Shown here: positions 1-6,880 of the stretch, one piece after another
Layout: each line of letters opens with the position of its first letter
Position numbering within the stretch: position 1 is the stretch's first letter
Source of the DNA: an uncultured Clostridia bacterium
GTDB taxonomy: Bacteria; Bacillota; Clostridia; Christensenellales; Borkfalkiaceae
Reading direction: 5' to 3'
DNA length: 12,711 nt
Assembly: GCA_947589335.1 (NCBI GenBank)
Contig: CANPZH010000036.1
Coordinates: forward strand, 1-12,711
Position numbers and translations under genes: made by a program
The notes under the pieces: generated by a model
The model's input: only the letters and a program-made list of their open reading frames with translations
Told to the model about the DNA's origin: nothing
The model's database searches: none

Positions 1-15
1 TGTGACGTAAAGGAC

Positions 16-46
16 GGCGCGGCGCGGCATAAAGCCGCGGAGCGCC
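16..46. repeat. Imperfect GC-rich hairpin, inverted copy of the 6436-6466 hairpin
   Basis: Positions 23-28 pair with 34-39 around an ATAAA loop. After a 2x2 mismatch, 16-20 pair with 42-46. The 21 bases at 19-39 are identical to the reverse complement of 6443-6463, so the two hairpins are inverted copies of one element. This copy is followed by TGTTACTT, much as the other is followed by TGTTTCTT. It may be a terminator for a gene left of the window or a dispersed hairpin repeat. Confidence 0.6.
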
Positions 47-248
47 TGTTACTTCGTCGCATGCGCTCCTCGTGCCGCCCAAGGAACCATGACAGTAGGA
101 AGGCGGGACAGTGTGACGTAAAGAAGAATGGCGGGGCAGGGTGACGAAAAAGAACGTCATTCCGGCTCGCTTTCTCAATCCAAGAAAGGGCAGGAGGGGG
201 GCAAGTAAAAATCGGCGGGCGGCGGAGGGAAAAATGTCGGAAAAAAGG

Positions 249-277
249 TTGAAAATTGTTTGAAAAAGTATTATAAT
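249..277 (+). promoter_or_regulatory. Sigma-A promoter of the thioesterase gene
   Basis: The -35 box is TTGAAA (249-254) and the -10 box TATAAT (272-277), with a 17-base spacer. Transcription should start near 284, giving a leader of about 26 bases before the ATG at 310. Confidence 0.8.
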
Positions 278-309
278 CAACCCGCAAACATGCGATCGGG
301 GGGATAGAG

Positions 310-816
310 ATGAAAGTCATTGCAAAACAGAGAAACAGCAAGATGTGTGCGATCTGCGGGCTGGACAACGTCTATGGCGTCCGCGCGCCCTTTTATTCCA
401 TGGAGGACGGCAGCGTCGCCGCGCTCTTCTCTTACCGGGAAGAGCATCAGAGTTATCCCGGCAGGGTCCACGGCGGGATGATCACGGCGATGCTCGACGA
501 GCTGGGTCTTCGCGCCCTCTGGGCGAAGGAGGGCGGCGAATTCACCTACGGCGTGACGCTCTCGCTCGAGACGAAGTACCGCAAACCCGTGCCGTACGGG
601 ATCCCGCTTGTGGGAAGGGGGAAGATCGTGCGGAATACGGGGAATTTCCTCACGGCGGAGTGCTGCATCATGAACGGGGAGAGGGCGGTGCTCGCCAATG
701 CGACGATCAAATATCTCAAACTCACGCCGCAGCAGATCGAAGCGGGCGTCGATGAGCACGAGGAGATGTGCTATCTCATCGAGGACGGCGTCGGAGAGAT
801 CGACCTGCCCGCATAA
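310..816 (+). CDS. PaaI/YdiI-type hotdog-fold thioesterase
   Basis: This 168-residue protein reads as a hotdog-fold acyl-CoA thioesterase of the PaaI family. The family signature is RVHGGMITAMLDE (residues 52-64): the HGG turn opens the long hotdog helix, and Asp63 is the expected catalytic acid. The later strands (GVTLSLETKYRKPVP, then VGRGKIVRNTG) also fit the fold. These enzymes hydrolyse small acyl-CoA thioesters in the cytosol, usually as dimers or tetramers; the substrate cannot be read from sequence. The N-terminal NSKMCAICGLDN (9-20) has two Cys close together and is a feature I associate with a Bacillota subgroup, so the start at 310 is preferred over the Met at residue 12. A G-rich tract (298-303) just upstream is a weak Shine-Dalgarno site. 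The gene stands alone behind its own promoter and converges on the next gene. Confidence 0.87.
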   Translation: MKVIAKQRNSKMCAICGLDNVYGVRAPFYSMEDGSVAALFSYREEHQSYPGRVHGGMITAMLDELGLRALWAKEGGEFTYGVTLSLETKYRKPVPYGIPLVGRGKIVRNTGNFLTAECCIMNGERAVLANATIKYLKLTPQQIEAGVDEHEEMCYLIEDGVGEIDLPA

Positions 817-873
817 CCTGCCGTCATATCACATGAGGGCATATCTTCAGAGGCGGCCCAAGCGCAATTAAGA

Positions 874-908
874 GGCGGCGGGAGCGGATACATTCCGCTC
901 CCGCCGCC
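874..908. terminator. Hairpin between convergent genes, probably bidirectional
   Basis: A perfect 15-bp stem (874-888 with 894-908) encloses the 5-base loop TACAT. It sits between the stop of the thioesterase (816) and the stop of the minus-strand phosphodiesterase (944), so it can serve both. There is no long T tract on either side, so its termination strength is uncertain. Confidence 0.72.
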
Positions 909-943
909 CGTATCTTCCGCACGAATGCCGCCCTTTTCCCGGC

Positions 944-2050
944 TCAGCCGAAAAAGATCAGCGGGACGAGCATCTCCTCGGTGAGGGAGGTGTGGTGCCC
1001 CTTGAAGTCGTGGCTGCGGGGAGTGAGTTTCATCGTCTTATCCGAGGTGCCGACGGCGATGTAATCTCCGAGCAGACGCGCACGGTCGGTGACGGTCTCT
1101 CCGCCGAAGTAGTTTTCGCCGATCAGCTCCTCCGTGCGCATCAGCGCAAAGTCCTTGCCGTACTTTTCGCGGAACAGGTCTGCGAACGCTTTAGTGCAGT
1201 CCTCTTTCACCTTGAAGGCGCTCGCCCGTGCCTCCAGGTAGGGAGGCCATTCGAGCAGGCGGAGGAGCTCTTCGTCGCGGTAGAGTTCGAAGCATCCGCT
1301 AATGTCGATCTGTCCGTGGTCTGCGGTGACGATGAGGAGGGTATCTTTGAGGGAGGAGCAGAGCGCCTCGACGCCGCGGCTCAGCGTGCCGATCACCGCG
1401 CCCGCCTCTTCGGAGGACACGCCGTAGCGGTGCATCACCGAATCGGGCTGCGTGCAATAGGCATAGACGAACTGTTTCCCGTCCTTCCGGCAGACCGTCC
1501 CGATCGCGGAGAACATCTCCTCGGGCGTGGTCCACACATAGCGGTTCTCCTCTTCCCGCCAGAAGGAGGGAACGACGACGTTTGCCGTATAGTCCGTATT
1601 CATTTGCCGGTAGAAGGGGAGGGCGGGCAGCCTGCGGCGCACATAGCCCGCCTCGACGGGCTCTCCCGTCTGAGAATCGACGCCGACGAAGATGTCGACG
1701 GCCCTTCGGAGCTCCTCGAAGTACAGGCTCCAGCCGAACCAGCCGTGCTCCATGGGATAGGCGCCCGTCTGAATGGAGGTCGTGGCGTTGGTGGTCGTGG
1801 AGGGGAAGACGGAGGTCAGCACCCTGCGGATGTTCCCGAGGAGAAAGCCGCCCTCCGCGGGATGCCGTTCGAGCGGGTACATGCCCAAGCCGTCCAGAAC
1901 GAGGAGGACGACATTTTTGTAACCGCCGCCGAGGGCGCGGGCAAGATCCGGAAGGACGGGCTTGCCGTCGGGACAGCCGAAGTACGCCTTCAGCGTCGCG
2001 GAGATGTTGACGATGTTGTTGCAAAAATCCGGTTTGATCAGTCTTCCCAT
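944..2050 (-). CDS. Alkaline phosphatase-superfamily phosphodiesterase/nucleotide pyrophosphatase
   Basis: This 368-residue protein has the metal-site pattern of nucleotide pyrophosphatase/type I phosphodiesterases in the alkaline phosphatase superfamily: Asp53 in VLDGLG, the nucleophile Thr cluster in FPSTTTNATTS (82-92), Asp203 and His207 in QPDSVMHRYG, Asp244-His245 in TADHG, and a final His in KGHHTS (352 or 353). It should bind two zinc or similar ions and cleave a phosphodiester or phosphomonoester. No signal peptide is visible, so it is probably cytosolic; the substrate is unknown. The frame can be extended to a TTG at 2086, but that codon overlaps the -10 box. The ATG at 2050 has GGGAGA (2056-2061) at good distance and lies downstream of the promoter, so it is chosen. 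The gene is divergent from the histidine phosphatase gene. Confidence 0.87.
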   Translation of the reverse strand: MGRLIKPDFCNNIVNISATLKAYFGCPDGKPVLPDLARALGGGYKNVVLLVLDGLGMYPLERHPAEGGFLLGNIRRVLTSVFPSTTTNATTSIQTGAYPMEHGWFGWSLYFEELRRAVDIFVGVDSQTGEPVEAGYVRRRLPALPFYRQMNTDYTANVVVPSFWREEENRYVWTTPEEMFSAIGTVCRKDGKQFVYAYCTQPDSVMHRYGVSSEEAGAVIGTLSRGVEALCSSLKDTLLIVTADHGQIDISGCFELYRDEELLRLLEWPPYLEARASAFKVKEDCTKAFADLFREKYGKDFALMRTEELIGENYFGGETVTDRARLLGDYIAVGTSDKTMKLTPRSHDFKGHHTSLTEEMLVPLIFFG

Positions 2051-2085
2051 GCCGTTCTCCCGATGTTTGACCCTATGATTGTCCA

Positions 2086-2114
2086 ATTATAGCACAGTTC
2101 CTTCGAAAAGGCAA
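2086..2114 (-). promoter_or_regulatory. Sigma-A promoter of the phosphodiesterase gene
   Basis: Read on the minus strand, TTGCCT (2109-2114) and TATAAT (2086-2091) are separated by 17 bases, and the -10 is preceded by TGC (extended -10). Transcription should start near 2079, about 29 bases before the ATG at 2050. Confidence 0.8.
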
Positions 2115-2139
2115 GCGGAGGCGGGGACGCCGCTTTTTC

Positions 2140-2168
2140 TTGATTTTCCCGTGCGGGCGTGATATAAT
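2140..2168 (+). promoter_or_regulatory. Sigma-A promoter of the histidine phosphatase gene
   Basis: TTGATT (2140-2145) and TATAAT (2163-2168) are spaced by 17 bases, with TGA just before the -10 (extended -10). The predicted start near 2175 leaves a very short leader of about 13 bases that is mostly Shine-Dalgarno site. It is divergent from, but does not overlap, the minus-strand promoter at 2086-2114. Confidence 0.82.
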
Positions 2169-2187
2169 ATCCTCCCGGAGGAACCCT

Positions 2188-2718
2188 ATGAAACTGTATG
2201 TGATCCGCCACTGTTCGACGGAGTGCAGCGAAAAGAAGATCTATTGCGGGGAGACGGACGTCCCGCTTTCGGAGCGGGGAAAAGCGGAGCTCGCGCGGCT
2301 CAAGGAGGAGGCGAAAGGGCTTGTCTGCGATCTTGTGATCTCCTCGCCGCTCCTGCGCGCAAGGGAGACGGCGGAGGCGGTCGCGGGCGCGCGGAAGATC
2401 CCGGTCCTCTTCGACGCCCGCCTGAAGGAGCGCGTCTTCGGGGCGTTCGAACGGACGGACGCCGAGCGGGAGGACGGGAAGGTCTTCCGTCACAATTTCG
2501 CCGTGCGCTATCCGGGAGGGGAGTCCTATCTCGACGTCGCCGCGCGCGTGATCCCCATGCTCGCGGAGCTGAAGGAGAAGTATCCCGGCAAAGATCTGCT
2601 CCTTGTGACGCACGGGAGCGTCTGCAGGGTCATCCGCGCCTATCTTCTCGGCATGAAGGACGGGGAGTTCTATTCCTACTCGCAGCCGCCCGCCTCGGCG
2701 GAGGTGTACGAGCTCTGA
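2188..2718 (+). CDS. Histidine phosphatase family protein (phosphoglycerate mutase-like)
   Basis: This 176-residue protein belongs to the phosphoglycerate mutase/histidine phosphatase superfamily. The phosphohistidine site is RHCST (Arg7, His8), the second phosphate-binding Arg is Arg57 in SSPLLRARET, the acid is Glu81 in LKERVFGAFE, and the second catalytic His is His142 in VTHGS. It is expected to be a small cytosolic phosphatase acting through a phospho-His8 intermediate; the size resembles CobC-like alpha-ribazole phosphatases and broad-specificity PhoE-type enzymes. No cobalamin genes lie nearby, so a CobC role is not supported. The Gly of the usual RHGxT motif is Cys9 here. The start at 2188 has a perfect GGAGGAA (2177-2183). 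A longer TTG-started frame from 2140 is rejected because it begins in the -35 box. Confidence 0.87.
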   Translation: MKLYVIRHCSTECSEKKIYCGETDVPLSERGKAELARLKEEAKGLVCDLVISSPLLRARETAEAVAGARKIPVLFDARLKERVFGAFERTDAEREDGKVFRHNFAVRYPGGESYLDVAARVIPMLAELKEKYPGKDLLLVTHGSVCRVIRAYLLGMKDGEFYSYSQPPASAEVYEL

Positions 2719-2777
2719 CGGCGCTCCCCGGGGGAAAGGGGGAGCCACAGACAGTCTTCCGCCGAAAAGAAAATGCA

Positions 2778-2808
2778 AAAAAACCCTTTACATGCAGGGT
2801 TTTTTGTT
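2778..2808 (+). terminator. Intrinsic terminator of the histidine phosphatase gene
   Basis: A perfect 10-bp stem, AAAAAACCCT (2778-2787) with AGGGTTTTTT (2796-2805), closes an 8-base loop and ends in TTTTTTGTT. It lies 60 bases after the stop at 2718. Its loop overlaps the -35 box of the next promoter. A weaker GC hairpin at 2723-2745 precedes it. Confidence 0.85.
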
Positions 2809-2815
2809 ATATAAT
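2787..2815 (+). promoter_or_regulatory. Promoter of the membrane protein operon, overlapping a terminator
   Basis: TTTACA (2787-2792) and TATAAT (2810-2815) are spaced by exactly 17 bases. The -35 lies in the loop of the terminator hairpin. The predicted start (about 7 bases past the -10) is A2822, the first base of the ATG of the next gene. Confidence 0.75.
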
Positions 2816-2821
2816 AATGTT

Positions 2822-3643
2822 ATGCGGGTCGTATTCGAGCATTGGAAATACATCTTCAGGAATCTTTGGTTCGTGCTGCCGTTCGCGGTCGTACCTGCGA
2901 TCTTTCTGGCGTTCTCCGTCGACTTTGCGGGGATCGAAGACCTCGCACGCGCATTTTTCACGGGCACGCTGGAGCCGGACTTTCTGCAGATCCTCCGCGC
3001 GTGGAGTTTTGTCCGCTTCGATTCCGTGCTCGGGATCATCTACAGCGTCTTCGCCGTCGTCAGCCTCGTGATCTTCACGGTCTTCCTCCTTGCCTTCGTC
3101 GAGAAGCATATGCGGATCGGCAAGCGCACGCTGAGCGGCGTCTTCTCGCAGATCGGCGGCCATCTTTGGGCTGCCATCGGCGTCACGGCGCTCTACACCG
3201 TCCTCTACGAACTCTGGGCGATCGTGCTCTCCGCCGTGCTGTTCGCGGTCTGCTCGATCGGGGAAAAGACGTTCGCGAGCATCCTGTTCGCCCTCGTTTC
3301 CGTCATCTTCATGGCGGCGCTTCTCTTCCTTGTCTCCGTCTTCTATCTGCTGCTTCCCTGCATGCAGATCACGGGTTTCCGCGCATACGGGGCCTTCATA
3401 TACTCCTATCGTCTGACGGTGGGGGTGCGCAAGCAGCTGCTGCTCTCTTTTGCGGTCTCCTATGTGCCCGCATTTCTTGTGATCATGGCATGTGCGTTCT
3501 TGCCGACGCCCGTCGCCGTGATCGTCGCCTTCATCCTCTTCATGTTCCTGTATTTGAGTTTCTGCGTGCGGATGGAGACCCTCTATTTCGCGACGGACAA
3601 ACTGGACAGGGAGGACCTGCTCCGCAGCTATAAGGAGCTTTGA
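2822..3643 (+). CDS. Multipass membrane protein of unknown function
   Basis: This 273-residue protein is strongly hydrophobic. About six membrane segments can be seen: roughly residues 13-32, 70-93, 113-143, 152-180, 206-226 and 229-250. The C-terminal tail (METLYFATDKLDREDLL and onward) is charged and probably cytosolic. I do not recognise a family motif and assign no function. The frame is open back to an ATG at 2792, but that codon lies inside the terminator hairpin and upstream of the predicted transcription start. The ATG at 2822 coincides with the predicted +1 and has no Shine-Dalgarno site, suggesting a leaderless message. The stop is followed after one base by the ATG of the next membrane protein, so the two are probably translationally coupled. 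Confidence 0.8.
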   Translation: MRVVFEHWKYIFRNLWFVLPFAVVPAIFLAFSVDFAGIEDLARAFFTGTLEPDFLQILRAWSFVRFDSVLGIIYSVFAVVSLVIFTVFLLAFVEKHMRIGKRTLSGVFSQIGGHLWAAIGVTALYTVLYELWAIVLSAVLFAVCSIGEKTFASILFALVSVIFMAALLFLVSVFYLLLPCMQITGFRAYGAFIYSYRLTVGVRKQLLLSFAVSYVPAFLVIMACAFLPTPVAVIVAFILFMFLYLSFCVRMETLYFATDKLDREDLLRSYKEL

Positions 3644-3644
3644 T

Positions 3645-4600
3645 ATGAGACTGAGAAACGCCTTCCGCCTGCTGTTGAACAACTTCTCCAACGTCTACAA
3701 GCTGCTTTTGTTCCGCCTTGTGACGAATGTTCTGATGCTCTCGCTCGCCTACGTCGTCATCAGTTTCGGTTTGCATACGATCTTTTCGAGCGCCGAGGCG
3801 GAGGCGATCGTCGATCTTGCGGGCGAATTCTTCCACGCCCTCGTCTCGGGGAACGTCTCCTTCCTCGGGACCTTCCAGGAGAAGTTCACGGGAGCGCTCG
3901 CGGATTTTCTCTCCCTGCTCGGGACGAACATCGGCTCGATCGTGGGCTCGGTCATCGGCGTCAGCCTGCTCTATCTCGCCGCCCGCTTTCTGAACGGGAC
4001 GGCGGTCTTCGCGATGGGGAGCATCTACAACGACAGGATGAGTTCCTACGGAAAGACGGGCTTTGCCTCCGCCTACTTCAAGCATGTGGGGAAGGCCGCC
4101 CTTTATCAGATCATCTATGTGCCGCTCGCCTTCCTCTATGACCTCTTGGCGCTACTCGGCTGTTGGTTTTTCTTCTTCTATACGCCGTCTCTGTTCCATA
4201 CTTGGGAGATATTGACGATCTTCCTCGGCTCGCGCTCTCGATGCTGGCGTTCGTCTGCCTCGAGGCGCTCAAGATGACCTTCATCTCCGCATGGATCCCC
4301 GCCGTCATCACGGACGGATGCGGGGTCGCGGAGGGCATGAAAAAGAGTTTCCGCATGGTCCACGGATTCGGCGGCAGATTTTCGAGCTTTTTCATGACAA
4401 TCTATCTGATCGTCGTGCTCAACGTCCTGTTTGCCGTCTGCACCTTTGGCAGCATGCTCATCGTCACCGTTCCCGCGAGCTATATCCTGCTGCTCGCGCT
4501 CCAGCTCGTCTACTATTATGAAGATACGGGCAAAAAGTTCTTCCTGTCCTTCCGCAAGATCTCGGGCGCGGACGGGAAGCCGGAGGGAATGGGAGACTGA
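3645..4600 (+). pseudogene. Second multipass membrane protein, interrupted by a frameshift
   Basis: Translation starts at ATG 3645, one base after the previous stop, with AAGGAG at 3634-3639. The first frame runs to a stop at 4277 (210 residues), but after about residue 176 it turns from membrane helix into Arg/Ser-rich nonsense. A second frame, open from 4142 to the stop at 4600, continues with hydrophobic sequence (VFLLLYAVSVPYLGD and onward). The change equals loss of one base. Adding one T to the T5 run at 4167-4171 gives a continuous 318-residue protein with a plausible join, CWFFLLLYAV, and about six membrane segments. The family is not recognised; size and topology resemble the upstream gene, so they may form a pair. 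It could be a true disrupted gene, an assembly or sequencing error, or less likely a -1 recoding site. Confidence 0.75.
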
Positions 4601-4618
4601 TCTTCGAACCGAAAATAT

Positions 4619-6355
4619 ATGAGTGGGGGTACCTATCAAGTGTCTTATCAGGGAAATTACGAAAAATGGCTGAACGATCCCCGGCTGCCCGGGGAATGCA
4701 GGGAGGCCCTGCTTGCGATCGCAGGCGACGAGAAGGAGAAGGAATACCGCTTCGGGGGCGAACTCGAATTCGGTACGGCGGGCATGCGCGGGATCATCGG
4801 CTGCGGCATGAACATGATGAACGTCTTCACCGTCATGCGGGCGACGCAGGGGCTTGCGCAGTATCTGAAGACCCTTCCGGAGGAAGCGCGTTCTCGCGGC
4901 GTCGTGATCTCTTACGATACCCGCCGCAACAGCCGTCTGTTTGCCCGCAAGTCCGCAGAGGTCCTTGCAAAGAACGGGATCAAGGCATATCTCTTCGACG
5001 ATGTGCACCCCGTTCCCATGCTCTCTTACGCCGTCCGCTATCTGCACACGGCGGCGGGGATCATGATCACCGCGTCCCACAATCCCAAGGAATACAACGG
5101 CTATAAAGTATACGGCGAAGACGGCGCGCAGATGTCCCCCGAGGCGACTGCGGTCGTCGTGAAATACATCAGCGAGATCACCGACTATCTCTCGGTCACG
5201 GGCGAAGAGAACAGCCCGCTCATCGAGACGGTGCCTGCGGAGGTCGACGATACCTACATCGCCGAGCTGAAAAAGCTCACCCTCTCGGAGGAGGCCGTCA
5301 AACAGTGCGGGAAAGATCTGAAACTCGTCTATACCCCCGTGCACGGCTCTGGATACGTCCCTGTCATGCGAATCCTGAAACAGCTCGGCATCCATGTGAC
5401 CGTCGTCGAGGAACAGACGACGAAGGACACCGAGTTCTCGACGGTGAAGGTCCCCAATCCCGAATTCAAGGAGACGCTTTCGATGGGCATCGCCCTCGCG
5501 GACCGCACGGGCGCGGACGTCGTCTTCGGCACCGATCCCGACTCCGACCGTCTCGGCGTTGCCGTCAGAGACGACAAGGGTGAATTCACGGCGCTCTCCG
5601 GGAACCAGGTGGGCATTCTGCTGCTCGACTACATCCTCACCCGCCTCAAGGAGGAGAACGCGCTCCCCGGGAATGCGGCGGTCGTCAAGTCCTTCGTCTC
5701 CACGGGCATGGCGAGAGCGATCTGTGCGGAGTTCGGCGTTGCGCTCTTCGAGACGCCCGTCGGCTTCAAGTTCATCGGCGAGAAGATCAAGCAGTGGGAA
5801 CAGGACGGCTCGCACACCTTCGTGTTCGGGTTCGAAGAGTCCTGCGGGTACCTGCGCGGGACGCACGCGCGCGATAAAGACGCCGTCGTCGCCTCGATGC
5901 TCTGCGCCGAAATGGTCTGCTATTACACCTACATCGGGAAGACGGTCTACGGGCGGCTCTCGGAGATCTACCGGAAATACGGCTATGTGCTCGACAAGAA
6001 CATCTCCATCCAGTATTCGGGTCTGAACGCCATGAAGGAGATGAACGCCGTTGTGGACGCGCTCAAGACGGCGAAGGCCGAACGGTTCGGCTCCTTTGCG
6101 GTCGAGGCCGTGCGCGACTACTCCGCGGACAAGAGGAGGACGAAGGACGGGAGAGAGGAGCCGCTGAACATTCCGAAGTGCAACTGCGTGTACTATGAAC
6201 TCGAGGGCGGCAGTTTCGTCTGCGTCCGTCCGAGCGGCACCGAGCCGAAGCTCAAGATCTACTACTCCATCCGTGCAAAGGACGAAGCGCTCGCACAGGC
6301 AGAGCTCGAAAAGGCGAAGCAGGACGTAGAGCGCCTCCTCGCAAGCGTGAAATGA
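4619..6355 (+). CDS. Phospho-sugar mutase (phosphoglucomutase/phosphomannomutase)
   Basis: This 578-residue enzyme has all four landmarks of the alpha-D-phosphohexomutase superfamily in order: the catalytic phosphoserine loop TASHNP (151-156, Ser153), the Mg site DPDSDR (306-311), the sugar-specificity loop GFEESCG (404-410) and the phosphate-binding RPSGTEPK (537-544). FGTAGMRG (51-58) is the usual N-terminal motif. Length and motifs match Bacillota PgcA-type enzymes that convert glucose-6-phosphate and glucose-1-phosphate for glycan and cell-envelope precursors; mannose specificity cannot be excluded. It follows the broken membrane gene by 18 bases and has no promoter of its own that I can see, so it is probably co-transcribed with the membrane pair. 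The start is uncertain: ATG 4619 lacks a clear ribosome site, and GTG 4640, with a GGGGG tract at 4625-4629, is the alternative. Confidence 0.93.
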   Translation: MSGGTYQVSYQGNYEKWLNDPRLPGECREALLAIAGDEKEKEYRFGGELEFGTAGMRGIIGCGMNMMNVFTVMRATQGLAQYLKTLPEEARSRGVVISYDTRRNSRLFARKSAEVLAKNGIKAYLFDDVHPVPMLSYAVRYLHTAAGIMITASHNPKEYNGYKVYGEDGAQMSPEATAVVVKYISEITDYLSVTGEENSPLIETVPAEVDDTYIAELKKLTLSEEAVKQCGKDLKLVYTPVHGSGYVPVMRILKQLGIHVTVVEEQTTKDTEFSTVKVPNPEFKETLSMGIALADRTGADVVFGTDPDSDRLGVAVRDDKGEFTALSGNQVGILLLDYILTRLKEENALPGNAAVVKSFVSTGMARAICAEFGVALFETPVGFKFIGEKIKQWEQDGSHTFVFGFEESCGYLRGTHARDKDAVVASMLCAEMVCYYTYIGKTVYGRLSEIYRKYGYVLDKNISIQYSGLNAMKEMNAVVDALKTAKAERFGSFAVEAVRDYSADKRRTKDGREEPLNIPKCNCVYYELEGGSFVCVRPSGTEPKLKIYYSIRAKDEALAQAELEKAKQDVERLLASVK

Positions 6356-6435
6356 TTTCGCTCCGGGCCGCTGCGCGCTGCGAGCATGTGGCGGCGGAGT
6401 ATCGCATTTTATGATCAGTCCGCTCATTGGAAAGC

Positions 6436-6466
6436 GGTGCGGCGCGGCTTTATGCCGCGCCGCACC
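6436..6466 (+). terminator. Strong hairpin after the phospho-sugar mutase gene
   Basis: A perfect 13-bp GC-rich stem (6436-6448 with 6454-6466) has a TTTAT loop and is followed by TGTTTCTTAT. It lies about 80 bases after the stop codon at 6355 and probably ends the operon that starts at 2822. Its core (6443-6463) recurs inverted at 19-39, so it may also be a dispersed repeat. Confidence 0.7.
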
Positions 6467-6539
6467 TGTTTCTTATACGCCATTCCTCCCCACGCTTTTT
6501 ACGTCATTTTTAATACGTCATTCTGCCCCGCCCTCTAAA

Positions 6540-6608
6540 CGTCATTCCGAGGCGTAGCCGAGGAATCTCAACCTCAGATTCCTCCTCCCTTCGGTCGTCG
6601 GAATGACG
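6540..6608. repeat. Nested palindromic repeat, copy 1
   Basis: Outer arms CGTCATTCCGA (6540-6550) and TCGGAATGACG (6598-6608) are perfect inverted repeats. Inside them, GAGGAATCT (6560-6568) pairs with AGATTCCTC (6576-6584). The 38 bases at 6574-6611 are identical to 6987-7024. The whole unit can fold into one hairpin. No coding capacity. Confidence 0.85.
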
Positions 6609-6656
6609 TGGGAGGAAGGGTCGTCGGGATGACGTGGAATGAATGCGGTCGTCGGA

Positions 6657-6781
6657 ATGACAACACCCATTTTGCTTTCGCTACACTCAAGCACTTTCCC
6701 CTCAAGGGGACAGCAAGAACAACCTTCACTTGGCGCCCCCTTGAGGGGGAGCTGTCACGAAGTGACTGAGGGGGTGTCATT
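6657..6781. repeat. Composite palindromic element of a second type
   Basis: The ends read AATGACAACACCC (6657-6669) and GGGTGTCATT (6772-6781), an imperfect inverted repeat. Inside are CCCCTCAAGGGG, then CCCCCTTGAGGGGG, then GTCAC-GAA-GTGAC. The first two parts are imperfect inverted copies of each other. It differs from the flanking GTCATTCCGA units but appears inserted among them, like a small non-autonomous palindromic element. Confidence 0.7.
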
Positions 6782-6783
6782 CT

Positions 6784-6880
6784 TAATACGTCATTCTGAG
6801 CCGCGCAGAATGCGCGTGTCGAAGAATCGCACCTTATTGTAATGCGGTCCATGTTTCGACAAGCTCAACATGACGTATTA
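6784..6880. repeat. Inverted repeat unit with TAATACGTCAT ends
   Basis: TAATACGTCAT (6784-6794) and ATGACGTATTA (6870-6880) are perfect 11-bp inverted ends. Inside are CATTCTGAG and TTTCGACAAGCTCAACATGA, variants of short intergenic repeats I have often seen in bacterial genomes. No coding capacity. Confidence 0.72.

Larger units (their letters stand above)
1..309. other. Intergenic leader region with repeat fragments
   Basis: I see no credible coding sequence here. The stretch holds an imperfect GC-rich hairpin (16-46), a 12-base direct repeat TGTGACGTAAAG at 1-12 and 112-123, and a single CGTCATTCCG fragment near 155. That fragment matches the core of the palindromic repeats at 6540-7020, so this is probably decayed copies of the same family. 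The last 60 bases hold the promoter of the thioesterase gene at 310. A window edge in repeat-bearing DNA is typical of an assembly break. Confidence 0.6.

Noticed and set aside
2051..2086. TTG start that would add 12 residues to the phosphodiesterase
   Set aside because: The codon overlaps the -10 box of its own promoter, while ATG 2050 has a good ribosome site and sits after the predicted +1.
992..2092. A 366-codon plus-strand frame across the phosphodiesterase gene
   Set aside because: The minus-strand reading has the full metal-binding motif set, a promoter and a ribosome site; the plus-strand frame has none.
2792..2821. An in-frame ATG 30 bases upstream of the chosen start of the first membrane protein
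   Set aside because: It lies inside the terminator hairpin and upstream of the predicted transcription start, so it would not be on the message.
4160..4175. Programmed -1 frameshift site
   Set aside because: The direction fits, but the heptamer lacks the X-XXY-YYZ pattern (the P-site tRNA would mispair after slipping) and no clear downstream pseudoknot or stem was seen. Kept only as a lesser alternative to a one-base deletion.
4178..6427. A 749-codon open frame on the minus strand opposite the phospho-sugar mutase
   Set aside because: It is the antisense of a gene with all four catalytic motifs. Its translation is low-complexity (Arg, Asp, His, Glu, Val) and has no domain; long antisense frames are expected from GC-rich codon bias.
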